Both the position numbers and the translations under genes were made by a program. This document shows, in pieces, positions 51,588-60,420 of a stretch of 64,000 nt of DNA; the first letter of the stretch is position 1, and every line of letters begins with the position of its first letter. The stretch is from the NCBI RefSeq assembly GCF_001514265.1, contig NZ_KQ949007.1, forward strand, positions 86,513 through 150,512, written 5' to 3'. This DNA is from Streptomyces resistomycificus. Its GTDB lineage: Bacteria > Actinomycetota > Actinomycetes > Streptomycetales > Streptomycetaceae. The notes under the pieces are model-generated. The model was not told where the DNA came from. It saw only the letters and a program-made list of their open reading frames with translations, and did not search any database.

Positions 51588-51697
51588 AGGACGAATTTCC
51601 GGCCATCTACTCTCAGTGATCATGCACCCTGTCGGAAAGCCGGGAAAATCCGGGTTTTCGAAGGTCTTGATCACGGGAAGTACACGGTGAGACGCCT

Positions 51698-51729
51698 TTG
51701 AAGTGCGGGATTCGGACCGTGTACGGTCC
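51698..51729 (+). promoter_or_regulatory. Promoter of DUF4193 gene with overlapping palindrome
   Basis: TTGAAG (51698-51703) -18 bases- TACGGT (51722-51727) fits a vegetative promoter. The palindrome GGACCGT-GT-ACGGTCC (51714-51729) covers the -10, an arrangement suited to repression. Confidence 0.55.
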
Positions 51730-51894
51730 CGATCGCCATCCAACCCGATCACTCAAGAGGAGTCCGGTTGGGTGTCGATTGAGTAACAGACCTTGATGTG
51801 AGGCAAAATCTCCGCCTCGGGTCGGGCACAAGTCCGGCCTCTCACGCGTTACGTGCGCTGGAGACACCGCAGACACCCAGAGGGGGAGAGCGAC

Positions 51895-52191
51895 ATGGCA
51901 ACCGACTACGACACCCCACGCAAGACCGACGACGACGTCGACTCGGACAGCCTTGAAGAACTGAAGGCCCGCCGGAACGACAAGTCGACCTCCGCAGTGG
52001 ACGTCGACGAGTTCGAGGCCGCCGAGGGCCTCGAACTGCCCGGCGCCGACCTGTCCAACGAGGAGCTGGCCGTCCGGGTCCTGCCCAAGCAGCAGGACGA
52101 GTTCACGTGTATGAGCTGCTTCCTGGTGCACCACCGCAGCCAGCTGGCCCGCGAGAAGAACGGTCAGCCGATCTGCCGCGACTGCGACTGA
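51895..52191 (+). CDS. DUF4193 zinc-ribbon-like protein
   Basis: The 98-residue acidic protein begins MATDYDTPRKTDDDVDSDSL and ends with a probable zinc ribbon of Cys72, Cys75, Cys94 and Cys97 (FTCMSCFLVHHRSQL, ICRDCD). The family is conserved across actinobacteria and has no established function; the ribbon resembles small RNA polymerase- or ribosome-associated proteins but this is only analogy. ATG 51895 follows AGGGGGAGAG. It has its own promoter with a palindrome, and the next gene starts 13 bases downstream, so the two are likely co-transcribed. Confidence 0.85.
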   Translation: MATDYDTPRKTDDDVDSDSLEELKARRNDKSTSAVDVDEFEAAEGLELPGADLSNEELAVRVLPKQQDEFTCMSCFLVHHRSQLAREKNGQPICRDCD

Positions 52192-52204
52192 GGGCGGGTC
52201 GGCC

Positions 52205-53137
52205 GTGACTGGCTCGACCCCTCCCCGGAAGCGCCGCTTTCGCCTGTCGGGAGCGGACCAGGAGCCGTCCGAAGGACGGCTCGGCGCGCGTGACGACGAG
52301 CGGGGCTCATCCGACAAGGGATCGGCCTCGCTCGAACCGGCGGCCGGCCGGGCTGATCTCCCGGCGCCGGCCGAGAGCCCCGCGCCCGTCGCCAAGCGAC
52401 GGGTGGCGGTGATCCGGGACAAGGCCGTGGAAGGCGTCCACAGGGGCGGCAGCCGGGCCAGGGCGGGCCTGGCGTATCTCGCCGACCGGATCATCGACAA
52501 CGCCCCGCGGATCCCCGTACGGGACCTCGCGACGCTTCGCAAGCAGTTCCCCGGGCTCGGACCCGAGGAGCTCGCGGACAAGCTCGTGGTGGGCGCCTCC
52601 AGCGCCACCGCCACCGTCGGAGCGGGCATCGGGGCGGCGGCGATGCTTCCCGTGCCGCCCGCCATGCCGACGGAGCTGGCCGCGGAGATCACCGGAGTCG
52701 CCGCGATCGAGCTGAAGCTGATCGCCGAGCTCCACGAGGTCTACGGCGTGCGGCCGCCGGGCAATCTCAAGCAGCGCAGCACCGCGTATCTCGACTCCTG
52801 GTCGGGAGAGCGCGGCATCGTCGTGACCAAGCCGTCGACGATGAGTTCCGCGCTCAACAGTCGAATGAAACAGCAAATGCGCCAGCAGATCATGAAGCGC
52901 ATGGTGCGTAACCTGCCGAACCTGATGCCGTTCATGGTCGGCGCTGCCGTCGGAGCGGTCATGAACCGCCGGGACACGAGAAAACTCGCGGAGCGGATCC
53001 GGACGGATCTGCGCAAGGTCCAGGTGCCGTGGGACGCGCTGGTCGAACTGCCCCCGCTGGCGATCCCCGAGAATCCGCTCAAAATCGGGGACATTCCGAA
53101 GGGGCTCGGGCGCGGACACAAGGAAATCGAGCCCTGA
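52205..53137 (+). CDS. Conserved hypothetical protein, EcsC-like
   Basis: The 310-residue protein has a basic, low-complexity first 65 residues, then a helical domain with GASSATATVGAGIGAAAMLP and TELAAEITGVAAIELKLIAE, reminiscent of EcsC-family proteins. A hydrophobic stretch, NLMPFMVGAAVGAVMNRRDT (about 240-258), suggests peripheral or single-span membrane association. The function is unknown to me. GTG 52205 follows the DUF4193 stop closely (13 bases) and probably relies on GGGCGGG as its binding site. It is convergent with the DUF3093 gene with no clear hairpin between. Confidence 0.7.
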   Translation: MTGSTPPRKRRFRLSGADQEPSEGRLGARDDERGSSDKGSASLEPAAGRADLPAPAESPAPVAKRRVAVIRDKAVEGVHRGGSRARAGLAYLADRIIDNAPRIPVRDLATLRKQFPGLGPEELADKLVVGASSATATVGAGIGAAAMLPVPPAMPTELAAEITGVAAIELKLIAELHEVYGVRPPGNLKQRSTAYLDSWSGERGIVVTKPSTMSSALNSRMKQQMRQQIMKRMVRNLPNLMPFMVGAAVGAVMNRRDTRKLAERIRTDLRKVQVPWDALVELPPLAIPENPLKIGDIPKGLGRGHKEIEP

Positions 53138-53225
53138 CGAAGTTTTTGCGCGGCGGCGATAAATATTTTGGGCCACCTCGGGTGAAGCCCCGTCCGAGTG
53201 TTCTACGCCCGGAGGTGGACCGGCT

Positions 53226-53687
53226 CTACGCCGCCGTGCGGGCCGACTCCAGCGCCTGCGCGAGCCGCTCCGGTTCACGCGTCGACAGGTACAGGTACGG
53301 CGTCGGGTCCGCCGGGTCGGTGACCTCCACGCGCAGCGCGGTGGGGATGTAGGCGCGCAGCAGCAGGAAGGCGCGGGTGTCGGCCTTGTAGGTGCGCCAG
53401 GCCCGGGCCTCCTCCGGGTCCAGGATCTCCGCGTCACCCAGTGCCGACACCGGGATCTTCGCCTCGCCCGCGATCAGGAAGCCGCCCACGACCCGGATCC
53501 GCGGCGAGCCGTAGGAACTGGCGACCACCGCCGCCACAGCCGTGCCGCCGACCAGGCCGCCGAGCAGCGGCAGGGTGCCGAAGGGCAGCAGGATCAACGC
53601 CATCGAGACGCCCACCATGAAGGAGATCAGCCACCAGGAGCGGGGGGCGGTGAGACGTTCTTCGTACGGGGTCGCGGAGAGCTGCAT
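53226..53687 (-). CDS. DUF3093 membrane protein
   Basis: This 153-residue protein starts MQLSATPYEERLTAPRSWWL and has two adjacent membrane helices (about 19-38 and 40-58) followed by a cytoplasmic domain (VGGFLIAGEAKIPVSALGDA, then YIPTALRVEVTDPADPTPYLYLSTR). This is the standard DUF3093 layout, an actinobacterial family of unknown function that is regularly found beside dut. ATG 53687 is divergent from the thioesterase-dut-DUF3710 operon, with 58 bases between starts, so the two promoters overlap or abut. Confidence 0.88.
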   Translation of the reverse strand: MQLSATPYEERLTAPRSWWLISFMVGVSMALILLPFGTLPLLGGLVGGTAVAAVVASSYGSPRIRVVGGFLIAGEAKIPVSALGDAEILDPEEARAWRTYKADTRAFLLLRAYIPTALRVEVTDPADPTPYLYLSTREPERLAQALESARTAA

Positions 53688-53731
53688 GAAGCCAAGCTTG
53701 GCACGGTGTCCGGAACCGCCCGACGCGCGGG

Positions 53732-53737
53732 TAAGGT
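53732..53737 (+). promoter_or_regulatory. Candidate -10 element, leaderless start
   Basis: TAAGGT ends eight bases before GTG 53746; no ribosome binding site is present in CTGCGGCT. Confidence 0.45.
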
Positions 53738-53745
53738 CTGCGGCT

Positions 53746-54330
53746 GTGAGTCGTACTTCCGCCGCTGTTGAGCCCCCCGCCGACGCCGTGAAACCGGTGC
53801 GTCACCCTGACGCTCCCGCGCCCGGCGAGCTCCTCGGCGCGCACTACGAGCAGTGTTTCGGCTGCGGGGACGGGCAGCAGCACGGGCTGCACCTCCAGGC
53901 GCGGGCCGGCGAGGGTGTCACGATCACGGCCGAGTTCACCGTGCAGGCCGCTCACCAGGGCGCCCCGGGCCTCGCGCACGGCGGTGTGCTCGCCTCCGCC
54001 CTGGACGAGACCCTCGGCTCGCTGAACTGGCTGCTGCGGACGATCGCGGTGACCGGGCGGCTGGAGACCGACTTCGTACGCCCCGTGCCGGTCGGCACCA
54101 CGCTGTACCTGGAGGCCGAGGTGACGGCGGTGGCCCGGCGGAAGATCTACTCGACCGCCACCGGACGCATCGGCGGCCCCGAGGGGCCGGTTGCCGTCCG
54201 CGCCGACGCGCTCTTCATCGAGGTGAAGGTCGACCACTTCATCGAGAACGGCCGCCAGGAGGAGATCCGGGCGGCCATGGACGACCCGGACCAGGTGCGG
54301 CGGGCCCGCGCCTTCGAGGTGAACCCGTGA
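53746..54330 (+). CDS. PaaI-type hotdog thioesterase
   Basis: The 194-residue hotdog-fold protein has an N-terminal CFGCGDGQQHGLHLQ motif typical of this thioesterase group, the catalytic-helix sequence AHGGVLASALDETLGSLNW and TDFVRPVPVGTTLYLEAEV in the beta sheet. It probably hydrolyses an acyl-CoA; the substrate is unknown. GTG 53746 is preferred because of the -10 spacing. The stop overlaps the dut start (GTGA at 54327-54330), an uncommon pairing of thioesterase and dUTPase that places both under one leaderless promoter. Confidence 0.83.
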   Translation: MSRTSAAVEPPADAVKPVRHPDAPAPGELLGAHYEQCFGCGDGQQHGLHLQARAGEGVTITAEFTVQAAHQGAPGLAHGGVLASALDETLGSLNWLLRTIAVTGRLETDFVRPVPVGTTLYLEAEVTAVARRKIYSTATGRIGGPEGPVAVRADALFIEVKVDHFIENGRQEEIRAAMDDPDQVRRARAFEVNP

Positions 54331-54887
54331 GCCGTGACCCCCTGAGCGTGCTGATCCGGCGCGTGGACCCCGACGTACCGCTTCCGACGTACGCACAGCC
54401 CGGTGACGCGGGAGCCGATCTGCGCACCACCGAGAGCCGTGAACTGAAGCCGGGCGAACGGGCCGTGCTGCCCACGGGGGTGTCTGTGGCGCTCCCTGAG
54501 GGGTACGCGGCCTTCGTGCACCCTCGGTCGGGCCTCGCCGCCCGCTGCGGTGTCGCTCTCGTGAATGCCCCGGGGACGGTTGATGCCGGGTACCGTGGGG
54601 AGATCAAGGTGATCGTGGTGAATCTCGACCCGCGCGAGTCCGTGCGGTTCGAGCGCTTCGACCGGATTGCCCAACTGGTCGTCCAGCAGGTCGAGAGGGT
54701 CCGCTTCCAGGAGGTCGCGGAGCTTCCCGAATCGGCTCGGGCCGAGGGGGGCTTCGGGTCCACCGGCGGCCATGCGGCCGTGGGCGACCCCGGCAGTACG
54801 AACAGCACAAGCGGTCAGGCCGCCGACGGCGGCACATCGGGTGGGAATCGATACGCTTCGGTCGTATCCGACCGGGAAGGACAGTGA
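54327..54887 (+). CDS. dut: Deoxyuridine 5'-triphosphate nucleotidohydrolase (dUTPase)
   Basis: The 186-residue trimeric dUTPase hydrolyses dUTP to dUMP, keeping uracil out of DNA. All five motifs are present: GDAGADLRT, HPRSGLAARCGVAL, GTVDAGYRGEIKVIVVN (catalytic Asp), RFDRIAQLVV and RAEGGFGSTGG. About 30 residues of Gly/Ser-rich tail follow motif V, longer than in E. coli Dut. GTG 54327 overlaps the thioesterase stop, and the DUF3710 gene starts one base after the dut stop. Confidence 0.95.
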   Translation: MSRDPLSVLIRRVDPDVPLPTYAQPGDAGADLRTTESRELKPGERAVLPTGVSVALPEGYAAFVHPRSGLAARCGVALVNAPGTVDAGYRGEIKVIVVNLDPRESVRFERFDRIAQLVVQQVERVRFQEVAELPESARAEGGFGSTGGHAAVGDPGSTNSTSGQAADGGTSGGNRYASVVSDREGQ

Positions 54888-54888
54888 C

Positions 54889-55656
54889 GTGTTCGGACGT
54901 CGCAAGAAGAAGGGTGCCGCCGAGGACGCGGCCGGCGAGCCCGAGCAGGTCGTCGACGGTGTCGACACTGAGGCGGACGACGAGGACGCGGGCGCGCGCA
55001 CGCGTGTGAGGCTCGAGCCGGAGCCGCGGCCCGACGGGCCCTGGGACGACTCCGAGGTCCGTGACCCCTCCGAGGGGCGCGTGGACCTGGGCGGTCTGTT
55101 CGTGCCGGGCGTCGACGGCATGGAGCTGCGGGTCGAGGTCGCCGGTGACGCGATCGTCGCGGCGACCGTCGTCCTGCGCGACAGCGCCGTCCAGTTGCAG
55201 GCCTTCGCCGCCCCCAAGCGCGAGGGCATCTGGGGCGAGGTGCGCGAGGAGATCGGCACGGGCATCACCCAGCAGGGCGGCATCGTCGACGAGGTCGAGG
55301 GCCCGCTCGGTTGGGAGCTGCGCGCCCAGGTGCCGGTGCAACTGCCGGACGGCACGGGCGGCTTCCAGGTGGTGCGGTTCGTCGGTGTGGACGGCCCCCG
55401 CTGGTTCCTGCGCGGTGTCATCTCGGGCCAGGGCGCGGTGCAGCCGCAGGCCGCGGGTCTGCTGGAGCAGATCTTCCGGGACACGGTCGTGGTCCGCGGT
55501 GAGGGTCCGATGGCGCCCCGCGACCCCATCGTCCTGAAGCTGCCGAACGACGCGCAGATGGTCCCCGAGGGCGTCCAGCAGGACGACGGCAGTTCCCGCT
55601 TCTCCGGAGGCATGGGCCAGCTGCAGCGCGGACCGGAGATCACCGAGGTCCGCTAG
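54889..55656 (+). CDS. DUF3710 family protein
   Basis: The 255-residue protein begins MFGRRKKKGAAEDAAGEPEQ (basic then acidic, likely disordered to about residue 55) and carries the DUF3710 domain with VDLGGLFVPGVDGMELRVEV and VRFVGVDGPRWFLRGVISGQ. The family is restricted to actinobacteria and is encoded next to dut; no function is established. GTG 54889 has GGAAGGACAG upstream and follows the dut stop by one base. A very stable terminator ends the three-gene operon. Confidence 0.88.
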   Translation: MFGRRKKKGAAEDAAGEPEQVVDGVDTEADDEDAGARTRVRLEPEPRPDGPWDDSEVRDPSEGRVDLGGLFVPGVDGMELRVEVAGDAIVAATVVLRDSAVQLQAFAAPKREGIWGEVREEIGTGITQQGGIVDEVEGPLGWELRAQVPVQLPDGTGGFQVVRFVGVDGPRWFLRGVISGQGAVQPQAAGLLEQIFRDTVVVRGEGPMAPRDPIVLKLPNDAQMVPEGVQQDDGSSRFSGGMGQLQRGPEITEVR

Positions 55657-55666
55657 CAAACGCGAC

Positions 55667-55700
55667 AAGGGCCGCACCCCCGCCCGGGGGTGCGGCCCTT
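55667..55700 (+). terminator. dut operon terminator
   Basis: AAGGGCCGCACCCCCG (55667-55682) pairs with CGGGGGTGCGGCCCTT (55685-55700), followed by TCTC. Confidence 0.9.
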
Positions 55701-55802
55701 TCTCGTGCGCGGACTCTTGACGGGGCATTGGTCTGTACCTACGGTCTCGGCATGCCTGGTTCATGAGGGCGCTCCTTGTTCACATACGAGAACGGAGCTG
55801 CT

Positions 55803-56984
55803 GTGTGTCGTACCCCCCTCCTCGCGACCGTCACCGCCCTCGTCCTGGCCGGTGTCCTCGCGCAGCCGGCCACGCCACGAGCCGAAGCCGCCCCCGCGGC
55901 CTTCGTCCACCCCGGAGTCACCGTCTCCAAGGGGCAGTTGGACTTCGTCCGCGCCAAGGTCGACGCGGGTGCCCAGCCCTGGAAGGGCGCCTTCGACCGG
56001 ATGCTGGCGAGCAAGTACGCCGACCTGAGCCGCACGCCCAAGCCGCGCGCGATCGTCGAGTGCGGTTCTTACTCGAACCCCGACAACGGCTGCACGGACG
56101 AACGCGAGGACGCGATCGCCGCGTACACCCAGGCGCTCGCCTGGTACGTCACCCGCGACGAGCGGTACGCGAGGAAGGCCGTCCAGCTGATGGACGCCTG
56201 GTCCGCCGTGATCAGGGACCACACCAACAGCAACGCACCCCTGCAGACCGGCTGGGCCGGCTCGTCCTGGCCCAGGGCCGCGGAGATCATCAAGCACACG
56301 TACTCCGGGGGCTGGGCCGGCTCCGGCCGCTTCGCGGCCATGCTGCGTGAGGTCTACCTGCCCGAGGTCGTCAACGGCTCCCACTCCAACGGCAACTGGG
56401 AGCTGTCGATGATGGAGGCCGCCGTCGGCATCGCGGTCCACCTGGAGGACAAGGCGTCGTACGACAAGGCCATGGCGAGGTTCCGGACCCGCACGGCCGC
56501 CTTCGTCTACCTGGCCTCGGACGGAGAGCTGCCGAGGACCGTGCCGAGCCAGAACCTCGACACCAGGGACAAGATCGTCAGGTACTGGCAGGGGCAGTCG
56601 ACCTTCGTCACCGGGCTCACCCAGGAGACCTGTCGCGACCTCACGCACACCGGGTACGGCATCTCCGCCATCTCCCATGTCGCCGAGACCAGCCGGATCC
56701 AGGGCCAGGACCTGTACGGCACCGACATCGGCGAGCGGCTGCGCCAGGCGCTCGGGTTCCAGGCCAAGTACGAGCTGGGCGCGGCGGTGCCGAGCTGGCT
56801 GTGCGGGGGCTCGCTGCACCTGGGGCTCGGACCCGTCACCGAGGTCGGGTACAACGCCATGGGTCATCGGCTTGGCATGCCTATGACCAACACGCGGGCA
56901 CTGACCGAGCGTAACCGCCCGGCCGGCAGCAACAACCTCTTCGTGGCCTGGGAGACGCTCACCCACGCCGGCAACCCCGGCTGA
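55803..56984 (+). CDS. Secreted alginate lyase-family protein
   Basis: The precursor of 393 residues has a signal peptide (MCRTPLLATVTALVLAGVLA, cleaved near AEAA) and an alpha/alpha-toroid of the alginate lyase (PF05426-like) family. Family features include GWAGSSWPRAAEIIKHTY, SNGNWELSMMEAAVGIAVHL and TGYGISAISHVAETSRIQGQ. It is probably an extracellular polysaccharide lyase; the true polymer (alginate, heparin-like or other uronate) is uncertain. GTG 55803 has ACGGAGCTGCT upstream; an in-frame TTG lies at 55776. It stands alone between the dut operon and the ABC ATPase gene. Confidence 0.83.
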   Translation: MCRTPLLATVTALVLAGVLAQPATPRAEAAPAAFVHPGVTVSKGQLDFVRAKVDAGAQPWKGAFDRMLASKYADLSRTPKPRAIVECGSYSNPDNGCTDEREDAIAAYTQALAWYVTRDERYARKAVQLMDAWSAVIRDHTNSNAPLQTGWAGSSWPRAAEIIKHTYSGGWAGSGRFAAMLREVYLPEVVNGSHSNGNWELSMMEAAVGIAVHLEDKASYDKAMARFRTRTAAFVYLASDGELPRTVPSQNLDTRDKIVRYWQGQSTFVTGLTQETCRDLTHTGYGISAISHVAETSRIQGQDLYGTDIGERLRQALGFQAKYELGAAVPSWLCGGSLHLGLGPVTEVGYNAMGHRLGMPMTNTRALTERNRPAGSNNLFVAWETLTHAGNPG

Positions 56985-57044
56985 ACCGTTGAAGTGCCGG
57001 GCGTCGGACGGTGATACTGGCGCCCGGTCCACGGGGGAGGACGC

Positions 57045-57737
57045 ATGACTCAGGTGGTCACCGAGACCATGGTGCGCGTCGAGAACGTCCGCAAGTCCTA
57101 CGGCGAGGGAGCCGGCGCCGTGCACGCGCTGCGCGGGGTCTCCTTCGCGGTGCCGCGCGGTGAACTCGTCGCCCTCAAGGGGCGCTCGGGATCCGGGAAG
57201 ACCACCCTCCTCAACATCGTCGGCGGGCTCGACCTGCCCGACGAAGGGCGGGTCACGGTCGACGGGCTCGACCTCGCGGAGCTGGGCGAGGACGGCCTGC
57301 TCGCCCTGCGCCGGGACCGCATCGGCTTTGTCTTCCAGTCCTTCGGGCTCATCCCCATCCTCACGGCCGCCGAGAACGTCGGCGTGCCGATGCGGCTGCG
57401 CCGGGCCGCCCCCCGGGAACGGGAGGAGCGCGTCGAACTGCTGCTGTCCCTGGTCGGCCTCGCCGACCACGCGCGGCAACGGCCCGGCGAGCTGTCCGGC
57501 GGCCAGCAGCAGCGTGTCGCCATCGCCCGGGCCCTCGCCAACAGCCCCTCGCTACTCATCGCCGACGAGCCGACCGGCCAACTCGACGCCGAGACCGGTC
57601 ACGCCGTGATGGAGCTGCTGCGGGCGGTCGTACGCAGCGAGCGGGTCACCGCGCTGGTGGCCACCCACGACGCGAACCTCCTCGACCTGGCCGACCGGGT
57701 GCTGGAACTCGGTGACGGGGAGATCGTCGAGCCCTGA
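57045..57737 (+). CDS. ABC transporter ATP-binding protein (MacB/LolD type) without adjacent permease
   Basis: The 230-residue ATPase has complete motifs: Walker A GRSGSGKTT, Q-loop FVFQSFGLIPILTAAENV, signature LSGGQQQRVAIARAL, Walker B LLIADEPTGQLD and the H-loop histidine in VATHD. The FGLIPILTAAENV pattern is typical of the ATPases that pair with FtsX/MacB-like permeases. No permease gene lies on either side, so it must act with one encoded elsewhere. ATG 57045 follows GGGGGAGGACGC. The following kdpD gene starts 115 bases on, apparently with its own promoter. Confidence 0.88.
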   Translation: MTQVVTETMVRVENVRKSYGEGAGAVHALRGVSFAVPRGELVALKGRSGSGKTTLLNIVGGLDLPDEGRVTVDGLDLAELGEDGLLALRRDRIGFVFQSFGLIPILTAAENVGVPMRLRRAAPREREERVELLLSLVGLADHARQRPGELSGGQQQRVAIARALANSPSLLIADEPTGQLDAETGHAVMELLRAVVRSERVTALVATHDANLLDLADRVLELGDGEIVEP

Positions 57738-57852
57738 GCCGTCAGGGTTGCGTCAAAGAGCGTCCCGAGGCCGCTTCCGGTGCCGTTCGCCGCGCCTGTC
57801 GGCCGTAGGGTCGACGCTGCGTGGGCAGCGGTGACCGGAAGACAATGAGGGC

Positions 57853-60420
57853 ATGGGACGCGGCAGGCTTCGGATCTACCTCGGTGCGGCACCGGGCGTC
57901 GGCAAGACGTACGCGATGCTGTCCGAGGCGCACCGCCGCGTCGAGCGCGGTACGGACTGCGTGGTCGCCTTCGTGGAGCACCACGGCCGGTCACGCACCG
58001 AGGTGCTGCTGCACGGCCTGGAACAGGTCCCGCGCCGGGATCTCGAGTACCGCGGCGGCGTCTTCCCCGAGATGGACGTCGACGCCGTGCTGAGGCGGGC
58101 CCCGGCCGTCGCCCTGGTGGACGAGCTGGCCCACACCAACGTCCCCGGCTCACGCAACGCCAAGCGCTGGCAGGACGTGGAGGAGCTGCTGGCCGCGGGG
58201 ATCGACGTGATCTCGACGGTCAACATCCAGCACCTGGAGTCCCTCGGCGACGTCGTCGAGGCGATCACCGGCGTCCGGCAGCGGGAGACGGTGCCGGACG
58301 AGACGGTGCGGCGGGCGGACCAGATCGAGCTGGTCGACATGTCGCCCCAGGCGCTGCGCCGCCGCATGGCGCACGGCAACATCTACCAGCCCGACAAGGT
58401 CGACGCGGCCCTCTCCCACCACTTCCGGCCCGGCAACCTGACCGCGCTGCGGGAGCTGGCGCTGCTGTGGGTGGCGGACCGGGTCGACGCGTACCTCACC
58501 GCCTACCGCAGCGAGCACGGGGTGTCGAGGATCTGGGGCTCGCGGGAGCGGATCGTGGTCGGCCTGACCGGCGGTCCCGAGGGCCGCACCCTCATCAGAC
58601 GGGCCGCCCGGCTGGCCGAGAAGGGCGCCGGCGGTGAGGTGCTCGCCGTCTACATCGCCCGCAGCGACGGACTGACCTCGGCCTCCCCGAAGGAGCTGGC
58701 CGTCCAGCGGACCCTCGTCGAGGATCTCGGCGGCACCTTCCACCACGTCGTCGGGGACGACATACCGGCCGCGCTCCTGGACTTCGCGCGGGGAGTGAAC
58801 GCCACCCAGATAGTCCTCGGCTCCTCACGCCGCAAGACCTGGCAGTACGTCCTGGGCCCCGGCGTCGGCACGACCGTGGCCCGCGAGTCGGGCCCCGACC
58901 TCGACGTGCACATCGTCACCCACGAAGAGGTCGCCAAGGGACGCGGCCTGCCGGTGGCCCGGGGCGCACGGCTCGGCCGGGCCCGGATCATCTGGGGCTG
59001 GCTGGTGGGCGTGGCAGGCCCGGCGGTGATGGCCCTGCTGCTCAGCACCGTCGACCTCGGCCTCGCCAACGACATGCTGCTGTTCCTCACGGTGACGGTG
59101 GCGGCGGCCCTGCTCGGCGGGCTGCTGCCCGCGCTGGCCTCGGCGGCGGTGGGCTCCCTGCTGCTGAACTACTTCTACACACCGCCCCTGCACCACTGGA
59201 CGATCGCCAACCCGAAGAACATCGTCGCCATCGCGATCTTCGTCGGCGTCGGGGTCTCGGTGGCGTCCGTGGTCGACCTCGCGGCCCGCCGCACCCACCA
59301 GGCCGCCCGGCTGCGCGCCGAGGCGGAGATCCTTTCCTTCCTCGCCGGCAACGTGCTGCGGGGCGAGAGCAGCCTGGAGGAACTCCTGGAGCGGGTCCGC
59401 GAGACCTTCGGCATGGAGTCGGCGGCCCTGCTGGAGCGGGCGAGCGACGTCGACCCCTGGACCTGCGCGGGCCGGGCCGGTCTCGGGCGGCCCGTGGAGC
59501 GGCCCGAGGAGGCGGACGTCGGCGTACCGGTGGGCGACCACATGGCGCTGGCCCTCTCCGGCCGGGTACTGCCCGCCGAGGACCGCCGGGTCCTGGCCGC
59601 CTTCGGTGCCCAGGCCGCCGTCGTGCTGGACCGGCGGCGCCTCAGGGAGGAGGCCGAGCGGTCGCGCACGCTCGCCGAGGGCAACCGCATCCGCACCGCG
59701 CTGCTGGCCGCCGTCAGCCACGACCTCCGTACGCCGCTGGCCGGAATCAAGGCGGCGGTGACCTCGCTGCGCTCGGACGACGTGGCCTGGTCCGAGGAGG
59801 ACCGCGCGGAACTCCTCGAAGGCATCGAGGACGGCGCCGACCGGCTCGACCACCTGGTGGGCAACCTGCTGGACATGTCCCGGCTCCAGACCGGCACGGT
59901 CACCCCGCTGATCCGGGAGATCGACCTGGACGAGGTGGTGCCGATGGCGCTCGGCGGGGTGCCGGAGGGCAGCGCCGACCTGGACATCCCGGAGACGCTG
60001 CCCATGGTCGCCGTGGACCCCGGCCTGCTGGAACGGTCGGTGGCCAACCTGGTCGAGAACGCCGTCAAGTACAGCCCGGCCGGCAGGAGCGTCCTGGTGG
60101 CCGCCAGCGCCCTCGCCGACCGCGTCGAGGTCCGGGTGGTCGACCGGGGGCCGGGCGTCCCGGACGAGGCCAAGGAACGCATCTTCGAGCCCTTCCAGCG
60201 CCACGGCGACGCCCCGCGCGGTGCCGGTGTCGGACTCGGCCTCGCGGTGGCGCGAGGTTTCGCCGAGGCCATGGGCGGCACCCTCGACGCCGAGGACACG
60301 CCAGGGGGCGGCCTCACCATGGTGCTCACGCTCCCGGTGGCCGCGGGATCGGCCGCGGCCGGGCTCCCGCGCCCGGAGCAACTCCTGAACCCCGTACGAC
60401 CGGAGAGGCAGGCCACATGA
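57853..60420 (+). CDS. kdpD: Sensor kinase KdpD
   Basis: This 855-residue sensor for potassium limitation or turgor has the KdpD N-terminal domain with P-loop GAAPGVGKTY (11-20), DELAHTNVPGSR and STVNIQHLESL. A universal-stress-like domain follows (about 235-365), then four membrane helices (about 380-475), a GAF-like region, and a kinase core with His623 (AAVSHDLRTPLAGIKAAV), NLVENAVKYSPAG and GVGLGLAVARGFAEAMGG. ATG 57853 overlaps or abuts a GACAAT -10-like word, so the mRNA may be leaderless. kdpE overlaps at ATGA. No kdpFABC pump genes are in this window. Confidence 0.94.
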   Translation: MGRGRLRIYLGAAPGVGKTYAMLSEAHRRVERGTDCVVAFVEHHGRSRTEVLLHGLEQVPRRDLEYRGGVFPEMDVDAVLRRAPAVALVDELAHTNVPGSRNAKRWQDVEELLAAGIDVISTVNIQHLESLGDVVEAITGVRQRETVPDETVRRADQIELVDMSPQALRRRMAHGNIYQPDKVDAALSHHFRPGNLTALRELALLWVADRVDAYLTAYRSEHGVSRIWGSRERIVVGLTGGPEGRTLIRRAARLAEKGAGGEVLAVYIARSDGLTSASPKELAVQRTLVEDLGGTFHHVVGDDIPAALLDFARGVNATQIVLGSSRRKTWQYVLGPGVGTTVARESGPDLDVHIVTHEEVAKGRGLPVARGARLGRARIIWGWLVGVAGPAVMALLLSTVDLGLANDMLLFLTVTVAAALLGGLLPALASAAVGSLLLNYFYTPPLHHWTIANPKNIVAIAIFVGVGVSVASVVDLAARRTHQAARLRAEAEILSFLAGNVLRGESSLEELLERVRETFGMESAALLERASDVDPWTCAGRAGLGRPVERPEEADVGVPVGDHMALALSGRVLPAEDRRVLAAFGAQAAVVLDRRRLREEAERSRTLAEGNRIRTALLAAVSHDLRTPLAGIKAAVTSLRSDDVAWSEEDRAELLEGIEDGADRLDHLVGNLLDMSRLQTGTVTPLIREIDLDEVVPMALGGVPEGSADLDIPETLPMVAVDPGLLERSVANLVENAVKYSPAGRSVLVAASALADRVEVRVVDRGPGVPDEAKERIFEPFQRHGDAPRGAGVGLGLAVARGFAEAMGGTLDAEDTPGGGLTMVLTLPVAAGSAAAGLPRPEQLLNPVRPERQAT

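Larger units (their letters stand above)
51490..51894 (+). other. cutS-DUF4193 intergenic region
   Basis: These 405 bases are lower in GC than the flanking genes and contain two perfect palindromes, a promoter (51698-51727) and a leader of roughly 160 bases before the DUF4193 gene. No coding signal was found. Confidence 0.5.
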
